A stretch of DNA of 64,000 nt from positions 62,001 through 126,000 of the forward strand of contig CANQGM010000001.1 in assembly GCA_947623205.1 (NCBI GenBank), written 5' to 3'. The DNA is from an uncultured Clostridia bacterium (lineage in GTDB: Bacteria > Bacillota > Clostridia > Oscillospirales > Acutalibacteraceae). A program made the translations under genes and the position numbers. Of this stretch, positions 35,949 through 44,416 are shown piece by piece (the stretch's first letter is position 1; the number at the start of each line of letters is the position of its first letter). Under the pieces are notes generated by a model that did not search any database, was not told the DNA's origin, and was given only the letters and a program-made list of their open reading frames with translations.

Positions 35949-36955
35949 TTTTCCTCCTCTGCGGGCGTGTAGCTTTCAGGCGAGTAATAGATGACCCTTG
36001 TTCCGCCGTCCTCAAACTCGAACGGTATGTACAAAAGGTCTTTCATCGCTTCCATTACGCTTGCTCGGCGCTCGGGCTGAACGTAGAACATCAAGAAGCC
36101 TCCGCCGCCTGCACCAAGCAGTTTGCCGCCGACGGCTCCTGCCTCAATTCCTTTTTTATATAACTCATCAATGCTATTAGTTGAAACTGCCGAACCGGTT
36201 TGACGTTTTAATTTCCAGGTATGGTCAAGTAATCGTCCAAATTCATCAAGGTCTGCGGTCTTATCTGTAAGAACCCTTTCTGCCTCATCAACAAGCTGAT
36301 ACATTTCTCTCAACTGCGAAATCTTATCTTTTTGTCCAACAGCATTTGCCTTCTGAATGTCAGAAGAAAAGCGGGTAAATCCGGTAAAAAACATCATCAA
36401 ATTATCATTTAATTGGTTCTTTCTCTCCGGTGAAATAATCACCGGAAGCACTTCATAGCCATCAGCATTAAAGTTTATTCTGTTAAAGCCGCCGAAAGAC
36501 GCTGCAATCTGATCCTGCCATCCGCCGGCTTCATTGCATAAAACTCTTTCTAAATAAATAGCTTCATCTGCTAATTTTTTCTTATCTGCATATTTGCCTT
36601 TTAAGGCATAAAAGGCATTCAGCATACCAACGGCAAAAGAACTGCTTGTCCCTAAACCTGAACGTGCAGGTAAATCCGCTTCATATGTAAGGCGAATTTC
36701 ATGCATATCCAGCATTTTCATCGCATTGCGGATCGCGGGATGACGAATATCGTTGATAGAAGTCACTCTTTCAGTCTGGGAATAGCAAAGCTCTGTCGAG
36801 TAATCAAAGAAGCGCGGCAGATGGCGCACATTAACGTAGCAGTACTTATCAAACGTCGTTGACAGCACTGCCCCACCATATGTTTCAAAAAATTCTTTCA
36901 TATCCGTCCCGCCACCGAAAAAAGACATACGGAATGGTGTTTTGGTTATAATCAT
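35945..36955 (-). CDS. hddA: D-glycero-alpha-D-manno-heptose-7-phosphate kinase
   Basis: GHMP-family kinase that phosphorylates heptose-7-phosphate at C-1 with alpha configuration, committing it to GDP-heptose. The 336 residues contain the N-terminal TPFRMSFFGGGTDM, the ATP loop LPARSGLGTSSSFAVG and the C-terminal GGKLLGAGGGGFLMFY glycine loop. A fucokinase or mannose kinase would share these motifs, but the adjacent gmhA, hddC and gmhB functions decide for HddA. Confidence 0.94.
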   Translation of the reverse strand: MIITKTPFRMSFFGGGTDMKEFFETYGGAVLSTTFDKYCYVNVRHLPRFFDYSTELCYSQTERVTSINDIRHPAIRNAMKMLDMHEIRLTYEADLPARSGLGTSSSFAVGMLNAFYALKGKYADKKKLADEAIYLERVLCNEAGGWQDQIAASFGGFNRINFNADGYEVLPVIISPERKNQLNDNLMMFFTGFTRFSSDIQKANAVGQKDKISQLREMYQLVDEAERVLTDKTADLDEFGRLLDHTWKLKRQTGSAVSTNSIDELYKKGIEAGAVGGKLLGAGGGGFLMFYVQPERRASVMEAMKDLLYIPFEFEDGGTRVIYYSPESYTPAEEEK

Positions 36956-37475
36956 CCTCTATCAATTCCTTTCAACTACTATAAGAAAACCTTGCTATCT
37001 TCCGAAAACAGTAAAGGACAAAACATCTGAACGTCCCCTCTCCGCGTTGCTTACATTATTCAAAACTATTCTCGGGCACCCTCTCTTCCGCCCTCACCCA
37101 GACAACTCACTTTTATCCAACAAGAGCAGATATCAATCTTCTTACTATTTTCTGTATTGATGAAAACATAAAAGGTTGTCCCTATTATCACTGCAGCACC
37201 ATGGATTGTTACAACCGCTTGTTTTCCAAAAGGCTTTGGCAATCCGCACATGAAAGCGGGATCCTCGGCATGAAAATGCACGATATCATATTTTCCGAGT
37301 GCCGCTCTGATTGCAGCGGACACATATGCACTCATGGCGGCATATCCTTTATGGTTTATAGGGTTGGTTAAATTCTTTTACCCTCATACCCAACATCAAA
37401 ATTTATAACATTTTCAACAGTCATACATATAAAAGTAATTTTTTCTGTCATTAAACACCGGTTGTTTATTAAAAA
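36956..37475. other. Gap of 520 bp holding only a glycosyltransferase remnant
   Basis: Between hddA and the initiating sugar transferase there is no intact gene. The middle holds the GT4 remnant listed separately. The rest is AT-rich and shows no clear promoter or terminator, so the operon may read through. Confidence 0.5.
37070..37385 (-). pseudogene. Remnant of a family 4 glycosyltransferase
   Basis: The minus strand encodes NPINHKGYAAMSAYVSA, then LGKYDIVHFHAEDPAFMCG and FGKQAVVTIHG, which is the N-terminal acceptor-domain signature of capsule GT4 transferases (DxVHFHAEGPA). Upstream the frame is closed by stops and downstream it turns into unrelated residues after the IHG motif, so the C-terminal sugar-nucleotide domain is missing. 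It marks a deletion between the operon head and the heptose module. Confidence 0.7.
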
Positions 37476-38162
37476 TTAATAAGCTCCGTCGCCCTTCAAA
37501 ACAGCGGGTATCGTTAAAAATAAAATTTTAAGATCCGTTAAAATTCCGCGTTCTTCTATGTATTTAAGGTCGAGCTCAACCATTCCGTCAAAATCAATAG
37601 CACTGCGTCCGCTTATTTGCCAGTAGCAGGTCAATCCGCCCGGTACAGTAAGTCTTTGCATTAAATAATCATTATAATTATTTACTTCTCTCAACAGCGG
37701 AGGTCTCGGTCCTACTAAACTCATGTCTCCCTTTAAAACATTAAATAACTGCGGAAGTTCGTCAAGGCTTGTTTTTCTCAAAAATTTACCTGATTTTGTT
37801 ACTCGGGGATCATCTTTCATTTTAAAAGTTGGTCCGCCTGTTTCATTTGTTTGTTGGATTTTTTCATAAATTTCATCTGCATTTACGTACATACTACGAA
37901 ATTTATAAAATTTAAAAGGCACACCGTCTTTTCCGACTCTGTTTGAAACATAAAATACCGGACCGCCGTCATCAAGTTTTATGGCAATGGCTATTATTAC
38001 AAAAACCGGTATAAGCAAGATAAGTGCCAACAAAGAAAAAGTGAAGTCAAAAATACGTTTAACAATACTGTAAATAGGTTTATTTTTTATTTTATATTCT
38101 GCTTTATATTCCTTTTTATATTCTGCTTCTACGGTACTTTTTGCAGATACTGACATATCCAT
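37476..38162 (-). CDS. Initiating undecaprenyl-phosphate sugar phosphotransferase
   Basis: Polyisoprenyl-phosphate hexose-1-phosphate transferase (WcaJ/RfbP/CpsE C-terminal type) that loads the first sugar onto undecaprenyl phosphate. The 228 residues have an N-terminal membrane re-entrant helix (about 32-58), then KRIFDFTFSLLAL, FYKFRSMYVNADE, TSLDELPQLFNVLKGDMSLVGPRPPL and the closing YLEERG-like catalytic tail. It lacks the CoA-binding-like N-terminal region of long forms. It follows the kinase gene by 33 bp and starts repeat-unit synthesis for this locus. Confidence 0.95.
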   Translation of the reverse strand: MDMSVSAKSTVEAEYKKEYKAEYKIKNKPIYSIVKRIFDFTFSLLALILLIPVFVIIAIAIKLDDGGPVFYVSNRVGKDGVPFKFYKFRSMYVNADEIYEKIQQTNETGGPTFKMKDDPRVTKSGKFLRKTSLDELPQLFNVLKGDMSLVGPRPPLLREVNNYNDYLMQRLTVPGGLTCYWQISGRSAIDFDGMVELDLKYIEERGILTDLKILFLTIPAVLKGDGAY

Positions 38163-38195
38163 AATCTACCTCCTATTTAAATAAACAGAATAAAA

Positions 38196-38909
38196 TTAGT
38201 AATAACCGTAATATCCTCCATATCCTTTGGAGTAATTTTTATATTTGCTGTATTTCTTGGATTCAACCGGATTAACGCGGTTTACTATTATACCGAGAAC
38301 CTTGGTATCAGAACGCTTGAGTGTGTCAAGCGTTTTATTAAGCTCAGGATAAGTAGTTGTATTATTTCTAACTACTACCACTACTCCGTCGGCTACCTTC
38401 AAAATCGGCACAGAGTCAATTACTACTCCGATAGGCGGAGTATCAAAAACAATGTAGTCGTAACTGTTCTCAATAGTTTTAATAAAGTCAGACATAGCGT
38501 CACTTGCTAAAAGCTCTGACGGGTTAGGCGGAATTGCCCCGTAACAAACAGCGTTAAGGTTAGGTATTTTAGTCTCTTTTATTATGTCATCAAAAGAGCA
38601 TTCATCATTAAGATAGTTTGTAAGTCCGGGCACGGGAGTAATGCTGAGCGCAGAATGAACTCTGGGTCGGCGCAAATCGCAGTCAATAACAATGACCCTT
38701 GTGTCAACCTGCTGTGCAAGAGCGGATGCGATATTAATAGCCGTTACTGTTTTACCCTCACTTTTTGCAGAACTTGTAAAAGCTATCTTTTTACATCCTT
38801 TTTTTATAATTGAATATGCTATATTTGTTCGTGCGGTTTTATATGATTCCCGCACCTGAAAGCCAAGCGTCTCAACGTTAACGGAACGGTCAACTGATTT
38901 TTTTTTCAT
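38196..38909 (-). CDS. CpsD/CapB-type tyrosine autokinase (BY-kinase)
   Basis: Cytoplasmic kinase that controls chain length and export of the polysaccharide by cycling its tyrosine phosphorylation. The 237 residues have Walker A SSAKSEGKTVTAIN, Walker A' VIVIDCDLRRPRV and Walker B YIVFDTPP. The C-terminus ends in a tyrosine cluster (SKGYGGYYGYY and earlier YSKYKNYS), the autophosphorylation site. Its membrane partner is encoded just upstream at 38927. No cognate phosphatase (CpsB) gene is seen in the window. Confidence 0.95.
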   Translation of the reverse strand: MKKKSVDRSVNVETLGFQVRESYKTARTNIAYSIIKKGCKKIAFTSSAKSEGKTVTAINIASALAQQVDTRVIVIDCDLRRPRVHSALSITPVPGLTNYLNDECSFDDIIKETKIPNLNAVCYGAIPPNPSELLASDAMSDFIKTIENSYDYIVFDTPPIGVVIDSVPILKVADGVVVVVRNNTTTYPELNKTLDTLKRSDTKVLGIIVNRVNPVESKKYSKYKNYSKGYGGYYGYY

Positions 38910-38926
38910 ATATCATAATTCCCTTC

Positions 38927-39667
38927 TCAATATCTTGTACTGGCAGATGCTCCTGCTTTATTTTTTGAGTTTTTCTGGTTATTTGTATAGAATTCAAAAT
39001 CCGGAATTGCTGCAAGCACCGGAACATCACACAAAGTTGTCATTTCTTCATCATATTTTACCTTTACATCAAAATAGTCACGAACAAAAGCAATGATAAA
39101 AGAAAGTACCAACCCGATAACCAATGCAAGTAATACATTTTTAATTAAGCTTGGCGATGTAGGTTCTTCCGGCAATACAGCCCCGTCAACAATTTTTAAT
39201 TGTGCATTATCATTGAGCTTCGAAATGGTTTTCGGTGCGATTATTGCAATTGCATCGGCAATATCTTTGGCCTCTTCCGGGCTCAAAGCAACAACATCAG
39301 CTTCAAAAACCTCGGTGTCTTCAACAGCGGTAAAACTAATCATTTCATCCAACTCTGTAGAGTCATATTCTTCGTTGAGCTGTTTTGAGACGGATGTGTA
39401 AAAACTATTTGTATCAAGCATTTGAAGATATGTTGCAACAAGCTTTTCCGCATAATTATATAAATTTAAATTATCAGAAGCCGAAGAATTGTCATATGTC
39501 GTTTCAACATATAGCTTTACACTTGATGTATAGGTCTTTTGAATAAAAAACTTTGTTATAAAAAATGAACCTATTGAAAACGATAAGGAGATTATCAATA
39601 TAAAAACGAGATTTTTTCTGATTATCCCCAATATATCCTTAATAGAAAATTCCATTGTTTCTTCCAT
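38927..39667 (-). CDS. CpsC/CapA-type chain-length regulator (Wzz domain)
   Basis: Membrane adaptor of the BY-kinase. The 246 residues have two membrane helices, about 16-36 and 172-192, with an external Wzz domain between them, and a cytoplasmic tail that would hold the kinase-activating segment. The conserved PxxPxxP-like sequence before the second helix appears as LPEEPTSPSLIKN. It is the first gene of the polysaccharide operon; the promoter lies about 130 bp upstream. Confidence 0.93.
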   Translation of the reverse strand: MEETMEFSIKDILGIIRKNLVFILIISLSFSIGSFFITKFFIQKTYTSSVKLYVETTYDNSSASDNLNLYNYAEKLVATYLQMLDTNSFYTSVSKQLNEEYDSTELDEMISFTAVEDTEVFEADVVALSPEEAKDIADAIAIIAPKTISKLNDNAQLKIVDGAVLPEEPTSPSLIKNVLLALVIGLVLSFIIAFVRDYFDVKVKYDEEMTTLCDVPVLAAIPDFEFYTNNQKNSKNKAGASASTRY

Positions 39668-40261
39668 TAATTCAAAACTCCTTTAAATTATATTTTTATA
39701 ATGGGCTTGTCTAAACAATCATGTTGAATTTAAATGCAAAACATATTCATTCAGTAAACTTTTATAATAATCAATCATATAAACCCACATGGGGATATTA
39801 TAAAGGAAAAACTGATTTATTGCAATAGGGAAATGATAGATACTTAGTTAAAAATTTTTAATTAAAATGTAACATTTTAACTACTTATATATTTTATATA
39901 AAATTTCAAATTTAATTTAAAAAATATGTTATTTTTAACTATATAAAAAGTTTTTTCTAAACACTAATAATAATTTTTATTTGATAACTCTTCAATTTTC
40001 TACAAATAAGAAATAAAATGATTGTCTTATTTTTTATTTTTATGTAACTTTATTTTAATATTTTTTGATATAATGATTCAATATTTGCTGAAAACAACAT
40101 TAGTCTATTATTTCAAATATCTAAAAATAAGAATAGTAGGATTTATAACCATTTAAAATTATAATTATATATAAAGTAATTGTCAAGTATAAATAGATTT
40201 TTACCATTAATAATACAACTATAATTTACATTATTTTTATAAAATGCATTTAGGTGGTAAA
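39668..40261. promoter_or_regulatory. Divergent regulatory region of the polysaccharide operon and the XRE regulator
   Basis: Very AT-rich stretch of about 590 bp. A sigma-A promoter facing the operon has TTGCAA at 39820-39825 and TATAAT (ATTATA on the plus strand) at 39797-39802 with a 17-bp spacer. Upstream of it are two perfect palindromes, TTAAAAATTTTTAA at 39848-39861 and the 19-bp TTAAAATGTAACATTTTAA at 39862-39880. They are plausible operators, perhaps for the adjacent XRE protein. The region 39890-40240 shows no coding frame. Confidence 0.6.
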
Positions 40262-40561
40262 ATGATTTATGATTTCGGATTAATCCTAAAGGAATTAAGA
40301 AAAAAGAAAAATTTATCTCAGGAGCAAGTTGCAAAACGGCTTAATTTAACAAAAGCAAGTATAAGCGGTTACGAAAATAATATAATTACACCAAGCATTG
40401 ATACCATCAGGGAACTTGCCATGTTGTATAATACCACCTCAGATTATTTATTGGGACTTGACAAAAAAGAATTTGTGGTAATTGATGGCTTAACACCCCG
40501 ACAAAGGGATATAATAGAGACCCTTGTACTGGAATTTAACGCAGAAAACAATAAAAAATAA
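40262..40561 (+). CDS. XRE-family transcriptional regulator
   Basis: Small DNA-binding protein, 99 aa from ATG 40262, with a GGTGG ribosome site eight bases before it. The Cro/C1 HTH covers residues 6-60: LILKELRKKKNLSQEQVAKRL, TKASISGYENN and the helix TIRELAMLYNTTSDYLLG. The C-terminal part is a short helix (TPRQRDIIETLVLEF). It is transcribed away from the polysaccharide operon and the two share the 590-bp region with palindromes, so control of the operon or of itself is likely but unproved. Confidence 0.9.
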   Translation: MIYDFGLILKELRKKKNLSQEQVAKRLNLTKASISGYENNIITPSIDTIRELAMLYNTTSDYLLGLDKKEFVVIDGLTPRQRDIIETLVLEFNAENNKK

Positions 40562-40724
40562 TAAATTTCCTTATTTTCACACAGTTAACAATCTACTAAA
40601 GCCTAAGATTTTTATTTTTACTTAGTTCTATAAGACACTTAAAATATATCAATAATCGGAATGTTATTAAAAAAACTGAAATTATTTTAATTTTGTTAAT
40701 ATTTTCCATGAAGACAGTCAGTTA

Positions 40725-40757
40725 AAAAAGCAGACGCACAAACAGCGTCTGCTTTTT
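40725..40757 (-). terminator. Rho-independent terminator of the aminotransferase gene string
   Basis: A 13-bp perfect stem AAAAAGCAGACGC (40725-40737) with GCGTCTGCTTTTT (40745-40757), loop of 7, T run on the minus strand. It starts inside the last codon of the aminotransferase gene. It can also stop transcription coming from the XRE gene. Confidence 0.88.
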
Positions 40758-42006
40758 AAATTATCTCTTCAATTGCCTTTTTAATAATTGAAAGACCTTC
40801 AATCAAAAGTTCATCGGGGATTACAAGCGGGGGCATAATTTTTACAACAGAGCCTGCTCTGCCCGCATTTTCACAGATGAGCTTATTGTCAAAGCATTTA
40901 TTAATGATCTCATCTGAAATATTTGCGTTAATTCCGCCAAAATCAATTCCCCATATAAGACCGATACCTCTTAATTCCAGTCTTGAATCAAGCGGTAAAA
41001 TTTCTTTTTCAATAAATTCTTTAACAATTGTGCCTTTTCGTCTTGTTTCGGCCTCGACATTGTTTTCGAGAAGATACTCAATGGCCGCTTTGCCGGCAAC
41101 AAATGAAAGCTGATTTCCGCGGAAAGTTCCGTTGTGCTCGCCGGGGTTCCAATTGTCAAGCTCCTGCGTATGAAGAACAATTGCAAGCGGCATTCCAATA
41201 CCGCCTATTGATTTTGACATTACAACGATGTCGGGAGTTATGCCTGCGCGCTCAAACGAGAAAAACGTGCCGCTGCGGCAACAACCTACCTGTACGTCGT
41301 CAACTATCATAATAATATCATTATTAGTGCAAAATTCTCTTACATCGCGGAGGAATTGGTCCTCAAATACTCTTATGCCGCCCTCGGCCTGTACAGTTTC
41401 CATAATTAATGCAGCAGGCTTTTCAACGCCTGAATGGTCGTCGTCGATAAGCGTCTGCATATAATCTATTACATCCAAACCCTCAAACATATAAGGAGCA
41501 GGAATATGAGTGCAGTCAGAAAATGTTGCATAAGCAGCGTTGCGCGCATACATTTCGGATGTAAGTGAAAGTGCGCCGAGCGTCATACCATGAAAACATC
41601 CCATAAACGAAAAGATATTTCTGCGTTTTTTTGTTTTTCTTGCAAGCTTTATTGCCGCCTCAATTGCGTTTGTTCCGGTCGGGCCCGTAAACTGTATCCT
41701 ATAATTATATCCCCGCGGTTCAATAATTTTCTTTTCAAGAGTATCCAAAAACTCGCGTTTCGGCACAGTGTACATATCAAGTGCATGAATAATTCCGTCC
41801 GTTGCAAGATAATCAATAACTTTTTCTTTTATATAATCGTTGTTATGTCCGTAATTTACAGCGCCTGCGCCGCAGAAAAAATCGATATATTTATTACCGC
41901 TTTCATCTGTAATAACAGCGCCTTTTGCGTCTGTAAATACCTTTGGAAAATGCCTGCAATAAGAACGCACTGACGATTCATATTTTTCAAATATATTTGT
42001 TTGCAT
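40756..42006 (-). CDS. Class III aminotransferase, diaminobutyrate--2-oxoglutarate transaminase (EctB-like)
   Basis: PLP enzyme that moves an amino group between glutamate and aspartate-semialdehyde to make 2,4-diaminobutyrate, if true to its family. The 416 residues carry QFTGPTGTNAIEAA, the PLP lysine in VVMSKSIGGIGMP, and WNPGEHNGTFRGN, the signature shared with EctB. The start ATG 42006 has GAGGG upstream. No ectA, ectC or siderophore genes are nearby, so the pathway is unknown. It is the last gene of a minus-strand string after a CinA-like gene. Confidence 0.88.
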   Translation of the reverse strand: MQTNIFEKYESSVRSYCRHFPKVFTDAKGAVITDESGNKYIDFFCGAGAVNYGHNNDYIKEKVIDYLATDGIIHALDMYTVPKREFLDTLEKKIIEPRGYNYRIQFTGPTGTNAIEAAIKLARKTKKRRNIFSFMGCFHGMTLGALSLTSEMYARNAAYATFSDCTHIPAPYMFEGLDVIDYMQTLIDDDHSGVEKPAALIMETVQAEGGIRVFEDQFLRDVREFCTNNDIIMIVDDVQVGCCRSGTFFSFERAGITPDIVVMSKSIGGIGMPLAIVLHTQELDNWNPGEHNGTFRGNQLSFVAGKAAIEYLLENNVEAETRRKGTIVKEFIEKEILPLDSRLELRGIGLIWGIDFGGINANISDEIINKCFDNKLICENAGRAGSVVKIMPPLVIPDELLIEGLSIIKKAIEEII

Positions 42007-42008
42007 AA

Positions 42009-42425
42009 TCATACCCTCGCATTTTTTGTTTTTTTAATATATCCGCAAAGCGGTCCCTGCATAATAATCTCTATTTGCTGGGGTTCATCGGGGAGTACGA
42101 TCAACAGTTGTTTATGTGATCTGAAAACATATCCGTCATCGCCGAGATTATTTTTCAGTTTTTTATATTCATCAAGTTTAGTATTTGCCATTGCTTTTGA
42201 AAATATATTTTTAATTCCTGCGCTATCATCCGTTTTAAGACCGCCAATTACAAAGACCGCATCGCATATGCCGAATGCTTCAATAAGCATATTTCCAAGC
42301 ATAATGCTGTCTGTTGCAAAGGCAGTATCTTTTTGTGTTAAGTCAAGCTCCGAAAAACTCTTTTTCAAGGCGCGTTCACAAAACGCCGTCTTATGCGCAG
42401 TATAGAATATTATCTTACAATTCAC
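42009..42425 (-). CDS. CinA/MoaB-like (MoCF fold) small protein
   Basis: A 138-residue protein I cannot name. The start is taken as GTG 42425, seven bases after GGAGGAC. The segments IIFYTAHKTAFCERALKKSF, CDAVFVIGGLKTDDS and LLIVLPDEPQQIEIIMQGPL follow the order of the MoCF/CinA fold (acidic GGxxTDD loop, then LPGxPxEM-like), but the molybdopterin-binding details are degenerate. The upstream sortase carries a similar-looking N-terminal domain. It may be a partner or a split relative of that domain. Confidence 0.5.
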   Translation of the reverse strand: MNCKIIFYTAHKTAFCERALKKSFSELDLTQKDTAFATDSIMLGNMLIEAFGICDAVFVIGGLKTDDSAGIKNIFSKAMANTKLDEYKKLKNNLGDDGYVFRSHKQLLIVLPDEPQQIEIIMQGPLCGYIKKTKNARV

Positions 42426-42441
42426 AATTAATGTCCTCCGG

Positions 42442-44394
42442 TCACTGTGAATATTCAGGTTTGAGTACCGCCTCAAAATTAGGAGCTATTGACATATCCC
42501 TTGTTACTTTGCTGAAATCAAGCTGCCAGCCTTTAAATACATAATCATAATAATCATCGCTCGGTTTTTTGGGGGTTGCAGGAGCTTTTGCCGATTTTCC
42601 GTATTCAACTTTCTGCGTATTAATTACGGTTCCGTCATAATTGAGGAAATTGACAGTCAAATAGATTTTTGCCTTTGTTGTCGGCTGAGCCGCCGGTCTT
42701 TCTGTCTGATGATTATTATTGTTATTCTTATTGCTTGAAGCAGCCGGTGAAGTAGTTTCCTGAACTACCTTTTGATCTTTAAACTCATAATCACCGTTGT
42801 ACCAGTCTATATCTCCCTTTTCATACGCCGTACAAAAATCTGTTACATCAGGGCGTGTTCCGCCGTATGCGGAGTAATAAACAGCCGGCCATACCGGATT
42901 TTTATTGAGCGAAGCGCTTTTAACATTAACCTTTTTTGATTCTCCGTCTCTTACTTTACGCGCAACAATAACCGTTCTAAAATTTGTAAACTCATATGAA
43001 CAGGTTGAAAGCGTAAGTATTTCGTCATTTTCGTTTACGTCAACAGGACAATTAATAAGCGAACGCACACGAACATTATAAACATAGTTCATAAAGTCCT
43101 TTTCGTTTTGAAAATCTCCAATCATATAATTAAAAAATTCGCCGTGGCTTGAAAGCGTATTTGTTTTGAATACCGAAATTATTTTATAGGTGCCTTCCTC
43201 GTCAGGTGTATCAAATTTTATTGTAGGCGCCTTTTTATAAAAGTCAAGGTTACCCGTTGTGCCGCCGTATTTCAATAAATCACCGAACATTGAGTTGTCT
43301 CTCATATGATGACCGTGAAGAACCACGTTTTTGCTGTCAGTGCCTTTTTCGCATCGATAGTCAACAAAAATACTTCCCCATTCGTCATAGCCGCCTGTAT
43401 AGTTGTGCTTGAGATAATACTGGCTTGAACGGTCGTCGGATTTATGCCATAAAACGGGATAGTCAACCTTGGTGTTATTTATTCTGATCCATCCTACTAT
43501 TTCTTCATTTATTTTTTTAAGCTTCTTCCAGTCTATTTTTTCATCTACATCCGGTTTGTTGTTGTCGTTGTTTAGCTGTGTTCCGTGTGCGATCCTCTGA
43601 ATCTCTCCGTTAAGTCCTGCATTTATTAAACTGAGATATACCATATTATACAGCAAAAACGACAGTGCGGCAACAAAAACACAAAACGACGCGATTACAA
43701 TGCATTTTCTTGTTATCTCTTTGCCCCCGTCCCTTGGCAAGGGAATAAAACGGTTTACAAATCCCTTTTTTTCGGGCACATATTCTTTAACGCTGAAACC
43801 GCCGGGATAATCCTGTGCGGAATTTTCAAATACTTCTTTAGTCCTTGCAGCCGCAAGCGAAATAATTTCGGCTTCGTCGGCAGACGCAAGTTTTGCCTGC
43901 GGAAGTACGGCGACCTTTATACCTTTATACATAAAGCAATAACCTTTGTATCCGTTTCCAAAATCGCCAAGATTAAAAATTTTTGATTTTTTCTTAAAAA
44001 GCCTGTACTTTTCAGCAAGCTCGTCAAGTTCTTCCTGCGAGGCATATGCTTTTTTTGCCTTTAAAAAATCGGCATTCCTCTTTTTCCAGTAATCCTTTGG
44101 CGCGGGTTCATTCTCAGCGTGTTCAGCCGCGGCGACAACCTCTGCAAAATACTTTTTAAAAGATTTGCTGTCCGGCGTTGTCAGTGCGTTTGTTACAACT
44201 GCAATGTCGGGTCTGTCCGCCCTTGCCGCACTTTCATTAAGCGCCACTTTAATTTTTTGAGGTTTTAAGTCAATTTTATTAATGTATGTAAGGGAAAAAC
44301 CGAATTTGCTGAGTTTATCTCTGATTACATCAGTATATTCGGCAGGGTAATACGACCTATCCTTATTATTAACAGATATAATTTCAATTTTCAT
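42442..44394 (-). CDS. Sortase B-type transpeptidase with N-terminal CinA-like domain and C-terminal InlB-type repeat
   Basis: Membrane cysteine transpeptidase. Counting from ATG 44394 (AAAGGA upstream; a start at 44427 overlapping thiI is possible): residues 1-200 are cytoplasmic and resemble a degenerate CinA/MoCF domain (KIEIISVN, LSKFGFSLTYI, PDIAVVTNALTTPDS, IKVAVLPQ). One membrane helix lies at about 230-254. The class B sortase domain follows at about 285-485, with His362 in LHGHHMRDNS, Cys465 in LTLSTCSYEF and Arg473. A Pro/Asn/Gln-rich linker leads to an InlB/Flg_new-type repeat (VNFLNYDGTVINTQKVEYG, YVFKGW). No substrate with a sorting signal is in the window. Confidence 0.85.
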   Translation of the reverse strand: MKIEIISVNNKDRSYYPAEYTDVIRDKLSKFGFSLTYINKIDLKPQKIKVALNESAARADRPDIAVVTNALTTPDSKSFKKYFAEVVAAAEHAENEPAPKDYWKKRNADFLKAKKAYASQEELDELAEKYRLFKKKSKIFNLGDFGNGYKGYCFMYKGIKVAVLPQAKLASADEAEIISLAAARTKEVFENSAQDYPGGFSVKEYVPEKKGFVNRFIPLPRDGGKEITRKCIVIASFCVFVAALSFLLYNMVYLSLINAGLNGEIQRIAHGTQLNNDNNKPDVDEKIDWKKLKKINEEIVGWIRINNTKVDYPVLWHKSDDRSSQYYLKHNYTGGYDEWGSIFVDYRCEKGTDSKNVVLHGHHMRDNSMFGDLLKYGGTTGNLDFYKKAPTIKFDTPDEEGTYKIISVFKTNTLSSHGEFFNYMIGDFQNEKDFMNYVYNVRVRSLINCPVDVNENDEILTLSTCSYEFTNFRTVIVARKVRDGESKKVNVKSASLNKNPVWPAVYYSAYGGTRPDVTDFCTAYEKGDIDWYNGDYEFKDQKVVQETTSPAASSNKNNNNNHQTERPAAQPTTKAKIYLTVNFLNYDGTVINTQKVEYGKSAKAPATPKKPSDDYYDYVFKGWQLDFSKVTRDMSIAPNFEAVLKPEYSQ

Positions 44395-44416
44395 GTCGGT
44401 TTTCATTCCTTTCGTA

